64,000 nt of DNA. Origin: an uncultured Jannaschia sp. Its GTDB lineage: Bacteria; Pseudomonadota; Alphaproteobacteria; Rhodobacterales; Rhodobacteraceae. Position 1 is the stretch's first letter. Each line of letters starts with the position of its first letter. Below are positions 46,441 to 55,826 of this stretch, in pieces. The stretch lies in contig NZ_CANNEZ010000002.1 in NCBI RefSeq assembly GCF_947503795.1, positions 124,001 to 188,000 of the forward strand, written 5' to 3'. The position numbers and the translations under genes were made by a program. The notes under the pieces are model-generated. The model saw only the letters and a program-made list of their open reading frames with translations. It was not told the origin of the DNA and made no database searches.

Positions 46441-47786
46441 GCGACGAGGCACCGGCGGGCTGGCTTCACGACCACCCCGAGATCCATTCGGTCCGCGCCG
46501 CGGCCTGCGACCTCAACGGGCAGGCGCGCGGCAAGCGTTTTCCGCGCCGCTTCGCCCACAAGCTCGAGACCGACGGCACGCGCTTTCCCTTCTCGATCCT
46601 CAACCTCGATATCTGGGGCGAGGATATCGAGGACAGCCCGCTGGTCTTCGACACCGGCGACGCGGACGGCATCCTGAAACCGACCGAGCGGGGCTTTGTG
46701 CCGATGCCGTGGCTGGCCACGCCGACCGCGCTCCTGCCGGTCTGGATGTACCACGAGGACGGGCGGCCCTTCGCGGGCGATCCGCGTCACGCGCTGGCCG
46801 CCGTACTGGCGCGCTATGCCAAGCACGGGCTGACGCCGGTGGTCGCGACCGAGATGGAGTTCTACCTGATCGACGACAGCACGCGGCAACTCCGCGCGCC
46901 GATCTCGCCCGTTTCGGGCAAGCGGCGCCCGGGGGCCGAAACGCTCTCGATGCGGCAGCTCGACGCCTTCGACATGTTCTTCACCCAGCTCTACGACGCC
47001 TGCGAGGCGATGGATATTCCCGCCAACACCGCCATCTCCGAGGCCGGGATCGGCCAGTTCGAGATCGACCTCAGCCACCAGCCGGACGCGCTCAAGGCCG
47101 CAGACGACGCGTGGCTCTTCAAGCTCGCCCTGCGCGGGCTGGCGCGGCAGCACGGCTTTGCGGCCAGCTTCATGGCGAAGCCCTATCCGGATTACGCGGG
47201 CAACGGGATGCATGTGCATTTCTCGGTGCTCGACGCCGATGGCGCGAACGTGTTCGACGATGGCGGGCCGCAGGGATCGGACATGCTGCGCCACGCGGTC
47301 GCGGGCCTTCTGGCGGCGGCCCCGGCCTCGACCCTCGTCTTCGCGCCGCATCTCAACAGCTACGACCGGCTCGTGCCGGGCGCGCATGCGCCCACCGGCC
47401 TCGCCTGGGCCTACGAGAACCGCACCAGCGCCATCCGCATCCCGTCCGGCCCGAACGCCGCGCGCCGGATCGAGCACCGCATCTCGGGCGGGGACGCGAA
47501 TCCCTATCTCTTGCTGGCCAGCATCCTCGCCGCCGCATTGCAGGGAATCGAGGACGCGCAGGACCCGCCACAGCCGATAACCGGCAATGCCTACGCGATG
47601 ACCCTTCCGCAGATCCCGTCGCGCTGGGCCGAGGCGATCGACCGCTTCGAGAGCGATCCGTGGTCGGCCCGTCTTCTGCCCAGCGCGCTCATACGGAACC
47701 TCGTCCTGACCAAGCGACAGGAGCTGCGCGACATCGACGCGCTGACCGAGGACGAGCGGATGGATCTCTACCTGGACACCGTATGA
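46437..47786 (+). CDS. Glutamine synthetase-family enzyme (PuuA-like), copy A
   Basis: A 449-residue GS-fold enzyme, without the regulatory extras of GlnA. Visible elements: CDLNGQARGKR, VVATEMEFYL (metal-binding Glu), SEAGIGQFEID, GNGMHVHFSV (His) and RIEHRISGGDANPYL. PuuA-type enzymes join glutamate to putrescine or other amines. It directly follows the permease with an ATGA overlap, so the imported compound is probably its substrate. A second homologue lies at 49878. Substrate unknown. Confidence 0.88.
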   Translation: MSDEAPAGWLHDHPEIHSVRAAACDLNGQARGKRFPRRFAHKLETDGTRFPFSILNLDIWGEDIEDSPLVFDTGDADGILKPTERGFVPMPWLATPTALLPVWMYHEDGRPFAGDPRHALAAVLARYAKHGLTPVVATEMEFYLIDDSTRQLRAPISPVSGKRRPGAETLSMRQLDAFDMFFTQLYDACEAMDIPANTAISEAGIGQFEIDLSHQPDALKAADDAWLFKLALRGLARQHGFAASFMAKPYPDYAGNGMHVHFSVLDADGANVFDDGGPQGSDMLRHAVAGLLAAAPASTLVFAPHLNSYDRLVPGAHAPTGLAWAYENRTSAIRIPSGPNAARRIEHRISGGDANPYLLLASILAAALQGIEDAQDPPQPITGNAYAMTLPQIPSRWAEAIDRFESDPWSARLLPSALIRNLVLTKRQELRDIDALTEDERMDLYLDTV

Positions 47787-48619
47787 CCGCGGGCGTCTTC
47801 GCCGCCGTCCTCGCCGCGGCGCTGCTCCATGCCGGATGGAACGCGCTGGTGAAATCGGGCGCGTCGAAGGTCGGCGGGATCACGATCATGACCCTCGTGC
47901 AGGGGGGCGCGGGCGGTCTGATCGCGCTGACCCTGCCGCTTCCCACCGGGTCGGTCTGGGGCTGGCTCCTGCTTTCGGGGGCCTTCCACGCGGGCTACAA
48001 GCTCTTCCTCGCCTTCGCCTACGAGCAGGGCGACCTCAGCCGCGTCTATCCGATCGCGCGCGGCGCGGCGCCGATGATCGTCCTCCTCGTCTCGCCGCTG
48101 CTTCTGACCGATATCCTGACCCCGACCGAGATCGTCGGCATCCTGATCCTCGGGGCGGGGATCGCCACCATGGCCACCGGAAGCCTGCGCGCCCGTGAGG
48201 CGCGGCGGCTGATCCCTTACGCGCTGGGGTCGGCCCTGATGACGGCGGGCTACACGATCGTCGACGGCTCGGGCGCGCGGGTCGCGGCCTCGGCCACGCA
48301 ATACGTCGCGTGGCTCTTCCTCCTCGATGTCCTGATCTTCACGCCGATCATCCTTGCGCTGCGCGGGCTCGAGGTGCTGCGCGCGGATGCGCGGGCCTGG
48401 GGCCTCGGGGCACTGGCCGCACTTCTGTCCTATGCCGCCTATGCGGTGGCCGTCTGGGCGATGACAGTGGCGCCCATCGCGCTGGTCGGCGCGCTGCGCG
48501 AGACGTCGATCCTCTTCGCCGTGTTCCTCGGCTGGGCCTTGCTGGGCGAACGGATCGACCGCTGGAAAGCCGTCGCGGCGATCCTGATCGTGGGTGGCGT
48601 CGCCCTGACCCGCCTCTAG
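47783..48619 (+). CDS. EamA/DMT-superfamily permease
   Basis: A 278-residue protein with ~10 hydrophobic segments, starting at ATGA over the stop of the PuuA-like gene. Conserved SRVYPIARGAAPMIVLL and GALRETSILFAVFLGWALLGE. It is a distant paralogue of the permease at 10572-11411. In this operon it may export a metabolite of the glutamylation pathway or act as a safety valve, an inference. Confidence 0.87.
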   Translation: MTAGVFAAVLAAALLHAGWNALVKSGASKVGGITIMTLVQGGAGGLIALTLPLPTGSVWGWLLLSGAFHAGYKLFLAFAYEQGDLSRVYPIARGAAPMIVLLVSPLLLTDILTPTEIVGILILGAGIATMATGSLRAREARRLIPYALGSALMTAGYTIVDGSGARVAASATQYVAWLFLLDVLIFTPIILALRGLEVLRADARAWGLGALAALLSYAAYAVAVWAMTVAPIALVGALRETSILFAVFLGWALLGERIDRWKAVAAILIVGGVALTRL

Positions 48620-48647
48620 CGCGCCCGCCGGTCCGGGCCGCGCGCGC

Positions 48648-49079
48648 CTAGCACCGCCCGGCCAGCACCATCGTCCAATAGACCGTGCCCCGTGCCTGCG
48701 CTGCGGCCACCGCGCCGTGGGTCACCCGCCGGTCGAGGATGTTGCGGCGATGCCCCGACGAGGCCAGCCAGTCGCGCATCACCGCGCCCAGATCGCCCTG
48801 CCCCGCCGCCACGTTCTCGGCCGCAAAGCACGCCTTGAAGCCCGCATCACGGACCCGTTCGAACACTGTCGAGCCGCCCGGTCCGTCATGGCCGATGCGC
48901 CCCCGTCGCGCCATGTGGTTCGCCTGCGCCTGCGCGGCGCGCATCAAGCGGGCATCGTCCGCGACGGGGGCCAGCCCCGCTGCCGCGCGGTACGCCGTCG
49001 CGGCACCCATCGGACCCGCCTGTGCGCCCAGCGCCAGACAAAGGCCCACCACCACCGAAATCAAGAACCGCATCGTCAT
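48648..49079 (-). CDS. CAP (SCP/PR1)-domain exported protein
   Basis: A 143-residue protein with a signal peptide (MRFLISVVVGLCLALGAQA) and a CAP domain: AAQAQANHMARRGRIGHDG, FAAENVAAGQ and WLASSGHRRNILDRR. Secreted CAP proteins are common and mostly unassigned. It splits the amine cluster on the opposite strand. Start at 49079 (MTMRFL), with ATG 49073 also possible. Confidence 0.85.
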   Translation of the reverse strand: MTMRFLISVVVGLCLALGAQAGPMGAATAYRAAAGLAPVADDARLMRAAQAQANHMARRGRIGHDGPGGSTVFERVRDAGFKACFAAENVAAGQGDLGAVMRDWLASSGHRRNILDRRVTHGAVAAAQARGTVYWTMVLAGRC

Positions 49080-49192
49080 CGCCCCGCATCCTGCCAACCG
49101 GACCTTAACGACCCGTGACCGCCGCGACGACGCTTGCCGCCATCCCGCCCCCGGCATAGCGTCGATCCGCGCAGCAACCTCCAAGGCATCCC

Positions 49193-49885
49193 ATGAAAAT
49201 CGGCATTCTGCAGGCCGGACACACGACCGAGGACATCCGCGCCGTCCACGGCGACTTCGACGCCATGTTCAAACGGCTTTTGGACGGGCACGGCTTCGCC
49301 TTCCGGTCCTACGATGTGGAGCACATGGTCTTTCCCGACGCCGTCACCGAATGCGACGGCTGGCTCGTGACCGGCTCGCGGCACGGGACCTACGAGGACC
49401 ATGCCTTCATCCCGCCGCTCGAAGCCTTCATCCGCGAGGCGCATGAGACGAACGTCCCCCTCGTGGGCATCTGCTTCGGTCACCAGATCGTGGCGACCGC
49501 GCTCGGCGGCGAGGTGGTGAAGTTCGACGGCGGCTGGGCGCTGGGCCGCCATCCCTACTGCCTGGCCGACGGGTCCGAAATCACCCTGAACGCCTGGCAC
49601 CAGGACCAGGTCGTAACCCTCCCCCCCGGCGCCGAGGTGCTGGCATCGAGCGCGTTCTGCGCCAACGCGATCCTCTCCTATGGCGACCGCGCCTTTACCG
49701 TGCAGGCCCATCCCGAATTCTCGAATTCCGTCCTGACCGACTATGTCCGCGTCCGGCGCGGCACGGGAACCTACCCCGACGACCGGATGGACGAGGCCGA
49801 GGCGACGCTGGCGCAGCCCGTCGACGACGCCCGCCTCGCCCGCGCCATCGCGCGCTTCTTCACCGACCGGGTGGCCCATGTCTGA
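49193..49885 (+). CDS. Class I glutamine amidotransferase (GATase1)-like enzyme
   Basis: A 230-residue class I GATase. The nucleophile motif is GICFGHQIV (Cys), the His-x-Glu pair is VQAHPEF, and the flanking LVTGSRHGTYED resembles GuaA-type glutaminases rather than the PuuD gamma-Glu-GABA hydrolase. It overlaps the second PuuA-like gene by eight bases, so it may release glutamate from a gamma-glutamylated product. Confidence 0.88.
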   Translation: MKIGILQAGHTTEDIRAVHGDFDAMFKRLLDGHGFAFRSYDVEHMVFPDAVTECDGWLVTGSRHGTYEDHAFIPPLEAFIREAHETNVPLVGICFGHQIVATALGGEVVKFDGGWALGRHPYCLADGSEITLNAWHQDQVVTLPPGAEVLASSAFCANAILSYGDRAFTVQAHPEFSNSVLTDYVRVRRGTGTYPDDRMDEAEATLAQPVDDARLARAIARFFTDRVAHV

Positions 49886-51233
49886 CTGGCTCGACCGCAT
49901 CCCCGACCACGCGCGCACCTATCTCGACGGGCGCCGCCTCGACGAAGTGGAGTGCATCGTCGCCGACCTCTCGGGGATCGCGCGGGGCAAGGCGATGCCC
50001 GCCGCGAAATTCGCCAAGCAGACGAAATTCTACCTGCCGAACTCGATTTTCCAGCAGACCATCACCGGCGACTGGGCGGAGGACGGCGACGCCGCCTTCC
50101 TTGAGCCGGACATGATCCTGACGCCCGACTTCGACACCGCCTGCGCCGCGCCCTGGACCGCCGACTGGACGCTGCAGGTCATTCACGACATGTCCGACCA
50201 GGCGGGCAAGCCCGTCCCGATGGCGCCGCGCAATGTCCTGCGGCGGGTGATCTCGCTCTACGAAGCGCAGGGCTGGAGCCCCGTCGTGGCGCCCGAGATG
50301 GAGTTCTATCTCGTCGCCCGCAACATCGACCCGTCGCAGCCCGTGTTGCCGCCGATGGGCCGCTCGGGCCGCCGGGCCGCCGCGCGGCAGGCCTACTCGA
50401 TGTCCGCCGTCGATGAATACGGCCCCGTCATCGACGACATCTACGACTTCGCCGAGGCCATGGGCCTCGAGATCGACGGCATCCTGCAGGAGGGCGGCTC
50501 CGGTCAGGTCGAGATGAACCTCGCCCATGGCGACCCGATCCGGCTGGCCGACGAGATCTTCTACTTCAAGCGCCTCATCCGCGAGGCCGCGCTCCGGCAC
50601 GACTGCTACGCGACCTTCATGGCCAAGCCGATCCAGGACGAACCCGGCAGCGCCATGCATCTCCATCATTCGGTCGTGGACCGGGCCACGGGGCGGAACC
50701 TCTTCGACGGCGGCGACGGAACCGAGACCGAAGCCTTCATGCACTTCATCGGCGGGATGCAGCGGCACCTGCCCTCGGTGATCGCGCTGCTGGCGCCCTA
50801 CGTGAACTCCTACCGGCGCTTCGTGCGCGACTTCGCAGCACCCGTGAACCTCGAATGGGGGCGCGACAACCGCACGACCGGGCTGCGCGTCCCCGTCTCG
50901 GAGCCGGAGGCCAAGCGCGTCGAGAACCGCATCGCGGGGATGGACTGCAACCCGTATCTCGCCCTCGCCGCGTCGCTGGCCTGCGGCTATCTCGGGCTGG
51001 TCAACAAGATCGAACCCGCGCCGCAATTCACCGGCGACGCCTATGACAGCGCCGACGGCATTCCCCGCGACCTCTCCACCGCGCTCGATCTCTTCGAGGC
51101 GGCGACCGAGATCCACGAGGTCCTCCACCCGCGCTTCGCGTCGATCTACACCGCGGTCAAACGGCTGGAGAACGGCGCCTTCCTGCAGGTCATCTCGCCG
51201 TGGGAGCGGGAGCATCTGCTGCTGAACGTATGA
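49878..51233 (+). CDS. Glutamine synthetase-family enzyme (PuuA-like), copy B
   Basis: A 451-residue homologue with ADLSGIARGKAM, VVAPEMEFYL, QEGGSGQVEMNL, GSAMHLHHSV and KRVENRIAGMDCNPYL. It resembles gamma-glutamylputrescine synthetase. It lies between the GATase (eight-base overlap) and the FAD oxidase (four-base overlap), as in puu-type gene sets. Two such enzymes in one cluster suggest two substrates or two steps. Confidence 0.9.
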   Translation: MSDWLDRIPDHARTYLDGRRLDEVECIVADLSGIARGKAMPAAKFAKQTKFYLPNSIFQQTITGDWAEDGDAAFLEPDMILTPDFDTACAAPWTADWTLQVIHDMSDQAGKPVPMAPRNVLRRVISLYEAQGWSPVVAPEMEFYLVARNIDPSQPVLPPMGRSGRRAAARQAYSMSAVDEYGPVIDDIYDFAEAMGLEIDGILQEGGSGQVEMNLAHGDPIRLADEIFYFKRLIREAALRHDCYATFMAKPIQDEPGSAMHLHHSVVDRATGRNLFDGGDGTETEAFMHFIGGMQRHLPSVIALLAPYVNSYRRFVRDFAAPVNLEWGRDNRTTGLRVPVSEPEAKRVENRIAGMDCNPYLALAASLACGYLGLVNKIEPAPQFTGDAYDSADGIPRDLSTALDLFEAATEIHEVLHPRFASIYTAVKRLENGAFLQVISPWEREHLLLNV

Positions 51234-52534
51234 CGCGGGGGCCGCGCGGCTCGGGCGCGTCGTGGCTCCACGCCAATGGCGACCGGGGCACCTGGCCGCG
51301 CACCTTCTACGCCGAGGGGCTCGACCTCCCCGCCCCCCATCCGCCGCTCAAGGGCCGCGTCACCGCCGATCTCTGCGTCGTGGGCGGCGGGATCACCGGG
51401 CTCTCGGCGGCGCTGCATGGCGCGCGGGCGGGGATGTCGGTCGTCCTGCTCGAGGCGCAGCGGGTCGGGTGGGGCGCGTCGGGGCGCAACGGGGGCCAGG
51501 TCGGCTCGGGGCTGAACTGGGGGCAGGAGAAGCTCGAGGCGCGGCTCGGCGGCCCCCGCGCCCGCGCCGTCTGGAACCTTTGCGAAGACGCCAAGGCGCT
51601 GACCCGCCGCCTGATCGCCACCCACGCGCCCGAGGCCGACTGGCGGTCCGGCGTGCTGTCGGTCGCGCGCGGGGAGACATCGCTCGGACCGATGGCCGAG
51701 GCCGCCGCGCGGATGGACCGGGACTACGGCACCGCGCTCGAGGTGCTGGACCGCGACGCGCTGGCCGCCCGGATCGGGACGCGCGCCTATGCGGGCGGGG
51801 TGCTGGACCCCACGGCGGGCGTGGTGAATCCGCTGGCCTACGCGCTCGGCCTCGCGCGGGCCTGTGTAGCGGCGGGGGTGACGATCCACGAAGGCGCGGA
51901 GGTCCACCGCATCGGCGACACCGTGGCCACGGCGCAGGGGGCCGTCACGGCGCGCTTCGTGCTGCACGCGACCAACGGTTACGGGGCGCATCTGACGGGG
52001 GCGTCGGCGGCGCGCGTCCTGCCGATCAACAACTTCATCGCCGTCACCGAGCCGCTGGCCGCGCCCCCCATGGCCACGCCGCTCGGGGTCGCCGACGACC
52101 GCTTCGTGGTGAACTACTTCCACCAGACCGGGGACGGCCGCCTCGTCTATGGCGGCGGCGAGAGCTACGGCCGCCGCTTTCCCACCGACATCGAAGCCCG
52201 CGTCCGCGCCAACCTCGCCCGTGTCTATCCCGACCTGGCGGGCATCCGCTTCGACCACGCCTGGGGCGGCACGCTGGCGGTCACGGCCACCCGGTTGCCG
52301 CTCCTGTCCGAGGTCCGCCCGGGCGTGTTCACCGCCGGAGGCTACTCGGGCCACGGGCTGGCGCTGTCGGGGCTGTTCGGAGCCGTCGCCGTCGAGGCGA
52401 TGCGCGGGGATCGCGCGCGGTTCGACACCCTCGCCGCCCTGCCCGTCCCCGCGCTGCCGGGCGGGCGGTGGCTCGGCGGGCTGATGGCGCAGGCGGGGAT
52501 GGTGTTCGGGGCGGTGGTGGATCGGGTGGGGTGA
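51230..52534 (+). CDS. FAD-dependent oxidoreductase (PuuB/DadA-like)
   Basis: A 434-residue flavoprotein of the DadA/PuuB group. Rossmann motif VVGGGITGLSAALHGAR, the GWGASGRNGGQVGSGL segment typical of gamma-glutamylputrescine oxidase, and C-terminal AGGYSGHGLALSG. Likely oxidises a gamma-glutamylated amine to aldehyde plus ammonia or a related amine. Coupled to the second PuuA-like gene by ATGA. An aldehyde dehydrogenase for the next step is not in this cluster; one exists at 1962. Confidence 0.9.
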   Translation: MTRGPRGSGASWLHANGDRGTWPRTFYAEGLDLPAPHPPLKGRVTADLCVVGGGITGLSAALHGARAGMSVVLLEAQRVGWGASGRNGGQVGSGLNWGQEKLEARLGGPRARAVWNLCEDAKALTRRLIATHAPEADWRSGVLSVARGETSLGPMAEAAARMDRDYGTALEVLDRDALAARIGTRAYAGGVLDPTAGVVNPLAYALGLARACVAAGVTIHEGAEVHRIGDTVATAQGAVTARFVLHATNGYGAHLTGASAARVLPINNFIAVTEPLAAPPMATPLGVADDRFVVNYFHQTGDGRLVYGGGESYGRRFPTDIEARVRANLARVYPDLAGIRFDHAWGGTLAVTATRLPLLSEVRPGVFTAGGYSGHGLALSGLFGAVAVEAMRGDRARFDTLAALPVPALPGGRWLGGLMAQAGMVFGAVVDRVG

Positions 52535-52686
52535 AGCGTCCAAAAGGTAGAGCGGGTGCAACCCACAGTGGTAGATTCGTGAATCTTAAGTTTTGCTAGC
52601 CTGCCCGTGCGCTACGTTAATCTGAAACTGTTGACACATGGGGAGCTGCATCACACCCTGCCTTATAAATGATGCTTTAGGTCGAG

Positions 52687-53385
52687 ATGCGTATGAAGAA
52701 TTTTTTGTTAGGGGCTGGGATTTGCTTGGCGATGTCGGCCGCGAACGTGCTGTTTGCGAATGAGAATCAGGTCCACCTAGAAGAAGTAGTTCACGGTATT
52801 CGTGATGCGGTAATTAGAGGTGATCTTGAAGCAGCCATTTCCGGCATGCAGGACATACCGATCGGAGCAGATCTTTCTGAGCCCTATTTTGAAGATTTGC
52901 ATAATTCGGTTCTAGCGTGGGTATCACCGTTACCCATCAGTCGCTTAGACGAAAATGCCGCAGGATATATGATATTATCCCTCATACGACCAAGCAACGA
53001 ATCCTACAAAGAGAAGGCAGCACGCTATGGCATGCTTGCGGCGGAAGCGAAAACGCCTTCAATAGCGTTTTTTCGGGACAGTCTTTCTGCTAACCGAACG
53101 TCAGTCCAGCGCGATGCATTTTGGGATAGCGTAGATGGGGAGCCTGTCGCGTTTAGAGGTCGTATCACGAACGTCGAGGAAGCAGGGTTCATCCTGCCCG
53201 CGATGATCTCTATGGAAGTCGGCGGCCAGAATGCCCGAGTGCGGTGCGGTCTCGCGGACGATGCAGATGTCGAACTAATAGACCTATCCGTCGGCGATTC
53301 GATCATATGCGGCGGACGATTGTTTGATTATGGAAGTCTTTTCGGCTTCTCTCTTTCTCTCAATGAGTCTTACGTCCTTCAGTAG
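52687..53385 (+). CDS. Exported protein of unknown function in an AT-rich islet
   Basis: A 232-residue protein with a signal peptide (MKNFLLGAGICLAMSAANVLFA). The middle is helical; residues ~155-232 look like an OB-fold (VAFRGRITNVEEAGFIL, VRCGLADDADVELIDLSVGDSIICGGRL). Codon use and base content differ sharply from all neighbours: many AAT, GAA and ATA codons in a genome dominated by G and C. It is probably a recent arrival. No mobility gene is near. I do not recognise a family. Confidence 0.72.
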   Translation: MRMKNFLLGAGICLAMSAANVLFANENQVHLEEVVHGIRDAVIRGDLEAAISGMQDIPIGADLSEPYFEDLHNSVLAWVSPLPISRLDENAAGYMILSLIRPSNESYKEKAARYGMLAAEAKTPSIAFFRDSLSANRTSVQRDAFWDSVDGEPVAFRGRITNVEEAGFILPAMISMEVGGQNARVRCGLADDADVELIDLSVGDSIICGGRLFDYGSLFGFSLSLNESYVLQ

Positions 53386-53402
53386 AGACATCATCGAATC
53401 AC

Positions 53403-54308
53403 TCACCCCACCACCCCCATAAACTCCCGCCACTCGCCCTTCGACATTCCGCTCGTCTCCTGCGTCACCTCTTCCCCGGCGAGCATGCGCTTGAGGCACG
53501 CCACGCCTGCCCCGCTGAGCTGCGCGCCGCCGAGCCGGTAGTCTTCGAACGCGCCGTAGGCGGCGGGCACCCAATCCTTCACGATGGCGCAGAGGGCCTC
53601 CGCATAGACGCGGATCTCCATCTGGGCGTGGGGGTCGGCGCGCAGGCGGAGGAAGTGGAAGAGGTTGTGGAGGTCCACCTTCCAGTACCACTGCGTGTAT
53701 ATGTTCGCGGGCAGGTTCATGCGGGCGAGTTCGCGGGCGAGGCCCTGCTGGCCGTCCTGCGAGATCATCGCCTCGTAATGGTCGTAGGCGCGGTCGCTGT
53801 CGGTGCGGAGCCAGTCGAGGACGCGCTGCGCCTCCTCGCCACGGAGTGCCTCGCCGCGCCCCTGATTGTTGGTCTGCGACTGCGCGGCGAGGTCGTCCTC
53901 GTGGGGGATGTAGAACTCGCGGTCGAGGATGGAGTAGCGCGCAGAGTATTCGTTCACATTGGCCGTCCGGTGGCGGATCCACTGGCGTGCGACGAAGACC
54001 GGCAGCTTCACATGGAGCTTGATCTCGCACATCTCGAAGGGCGTCGAATGCCAGTGCCGCATGAGGTAGCGGATCAGCCCCTCGTCGTTCGACACGGCCT
54101 TGGTGCCGCGCCCGTAGCTGACGCGCGCGGCCTGGGTGATGGCGCGGTCGTCGCCCATGTAATCGATGACCCGGACAAAGCCGTGATCGAGCACGGGATG
54201 CGCGGTGTAGAGATGCTGCTCCATCCCCGGCGCGGTGGCGCGCAGGGTCTGATGGGTCTCGCCGCGCTGGGCGTCGATCTCGGCCTGTTGCTCGGGGGTC
54301 AGCGGCAT
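53403..54308 (-). CDS. thyX: FAD-dependent thymidylate synthase
   Basis: A 301-residue ThyX with the signature [11 protein letters not shown] (RHR-x7-S). Other conserved segments are [23 protein letters not shown] and NLLHF-like [10 protein letters not shown]. It makes dTMP from dUMP using FAD and methylene-tetrahydrofolate. The start [16 protein letters not shown] at 54308 matches family length; an ATG 12 bp upstream is possible. Confidence 0.93.
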   Translation of the reverse strand: MPLTPEQQAEIDAQRGETHQTLRATAPGMEQHLYTAHPVLDHGFVRVIDYMGDDRAITQAARVSYGRGTKAVSNDEGLIRYLMRHWHSTPFEMCEIKLHVKLPVFVARQWIRHRTANVNEYSARYSILDREFYIPHEDDLAAQSQTNNQGRGEALRGEEAQRVLDWLRTDSDRAYDHYEAMISQDGQQGLARELARMNLPANIYTQWYWKVDLHNLFHFLRLRADPHAQMEIRVYAEALCAIVKDWVPAAYGAFEDYRLGGAQLSGAGVACLKRMLAGEEVTQETSGMSKGEWREFMGVVG

Positions 54309-54385
54309 GGGATGTCTCATCGGATTCGGGCGGTTGGCACAGGTTGGACCGCGCACGGGCGGAGACGCAACATGTTGGGTGACGA

Positions 54386-55285
54386 TTGAGCGCGGGGACG
54401 GATCGCGGGACACGGTTCCTGGAGCGGCGGCTGGGCGACTGGGCCCGCGCGCGGCTGCCGGCGGGCGTGGTCGAGGCGGTGATGTTCGTCCTCAAGCAGG
54501 GCTGGGCCGCGCTCTTCGGCGGGCTGTTCCTGATCGCCATCGTCGCCAGCCGCGCGGTCTGGTCCGAGGACTGGGCGCTGACGCGCTATGACGGCCTCTT
54601 CCTCTTCGCGGTGGCGACGCAGGCGGGGATGATCGCGCTCCGCCTCGAGAGCTGGGCCGAGGCGCGGGTGATCTTCCTCTTCCACCTGACGGGCACCGCG
54701 ATGGAGGTGTTCAAGCTGGCGCAGGGGTCGTGGTATTATCCCGACACGGGGATCTTCGAGATCGGGGGCGTGCCGCTCTTCTCGGGGTTCATGTACGCCG
54801 CCGTCGGCAGCTACATCGCCCGCGTGATCCGCGTCTTCGACATGGCGTTCGCCCCGATGCCGCCCTTCTGGGTGCTTGCGGTACTCGGGGCCGCGATCTA
54901 CGGCAACTTCTTCTGGCACCACTGGGTCTGGGACATGCGCTACGTGCTGATGGCCGCGACGGTGATCCTCTTCGGCCGCACGCGCGTCTGGTTCCGGGTG
55001 TCCGATCGGTTCTGGTGGATGCCGATGCCGCTGGCCGCACTCCTGGCGGCGGGCGCGATCTTCGTGGCCGAGAACGTCGGCACCTTCACCCAGACCTGGG
55101 TCTATGCGGGCCAAGGCGAGGGCCAGCCGGTGCCCTGGGGCAAGTTCGGGTCGTGGTATCTGCTGCTCTGGGTCAGCTTCGCGACCGTCACGCTGGTGAT
55201 GCGCGACGCGTTGATGCGGGGCCCATGGCGGCCGGACGGGGTTGCCGCGGCGGACGCGGGGGCTAGGGTCGGGGCGTCCCCCTGA
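54386..55285 (+). CDS. DUF817 family membrane protein
   Basis: A 299-residue polytopic membrane protein, matching DUF817: [58 protein letters not shown] and [13 protein letters not shown]. It begins with a TTG at 54386. Function unknown. It is divergent from thyX with a 77-bp gap, and followed by a glyoxalase gene. Confidence 0.85.
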   Translation: MSAGTDRGTRFLERRLGDWARARLPAGVVEAVMFVLKQGWAALFGGLFLIAIVASRAVWSEDWALTRYDGLFLFAVATQAGMIALRLESWAEARVIFLFHLTGTAMEVFKLAQGSWYYPDTGIFEIGGVPLFSGFMYAAVGSYIARVIRVFDMAFAPMPPFWVLAVLGAAIYGNFFWHHWVWDMRYVLMAATVILFGRTRVWFRVSDRFWWMPMPLAALLAAGAIFVAENVGTFTQTWVYAGQGEGQPVPWGKFGSWYLLLWVSFATVTLVMRDALMRGPWRPDGVAAADAGARVGASP

Positions 55286-55298
55286 CGGAGAGCCCGCG

Positions 55299-55733
55299 AT
55301 GCCCATCACCTATCTGCACACCATGGTCCGGGTGAAGGACCTCGACGCCTCGATCGCCTTCTACAAGCTCCTCGGCCTCGTCGAGCGCCGCCGCAGCGAG
55401 AGCGAGCAGGGCCGTTTCACGCTGGTCTTCATGTGTCCGCCCGATCAGGCGGATGGCCATGCGGATGTCGAGCTGACCTACAATTGGGACGGCGATGAAA
55501 GCCTGCCGTCCGACAGCCGCCATTTCGGGCATCTCGCCTATACGGTCGACGACATCTACGCGACCTGCCAGCACCTGATGGACAACGGCGTGACCATCAA
55601 TCGCCCGCCCCGCGACGGGCACATGGCCTTCGTGCGCTCGCCCGACAACATCTCGGTCGAGCTTCTGCAGGCGGGCGATCGCAAGGCCCCGGCGGAGCCT
55701 TGGGCCAGCATGGAAAACACCGGCCACTGGTAG
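55299..55733 (+). CDS. Lactoylglutathione lyase-like VOC protein
   Basis: A 144-residue glyoxalase I-type VOC protein: TYLHTMVRVKDLDASIAFY, ADVELTYNWD and FVRSPDNISVELLQ contain metal-ligand Glu/His positions. It would isomerise the methylglyoxal-glutathione hemithioacetal. Start ATG 55299 has ACGGAGAG upstream. Confidence 0.9.
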   Translation: MPITYLHTMVRVKDLDASIAFYKLLGLVERRRSESEQGRFTLVFMCPPDQADGHADVELTYNWDGDESLPSDSRHFGHLAYTVDDIYATCQHLMDNGVTINRPPRDGHMAFVRSPDNISVELLQAGDRKAPAEPWASMENTGHW

Positions 55734-55785
55734 GGGCGCGCGCCCCACGGGCGCCGCATTGCCTCCATCATCCGGGCAGGATCGG

Positions 55786-55812
55786 CGGTTAGTCCTTTGG
55801 GATCGTTAACCG
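55786..55812 (+). promoter_or_regulatory. Inverted repeat in the leader of the first pilin-like gene
   Basis: CGGTTA at 55786 and TAACCG at 55807 are inverted copies 15 bp apart, ending close to the ribosome site. The leader of the second pilin-like gene has a related arrangement (CGGTAAGTC at ~56391, GTTAA, CGGAGT, TAACCG). GTTAAC here resembles a CtrA half site. Confidence 0.3.
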
Positions 55813-55826
55813 GAGTCCGTCCTGCC

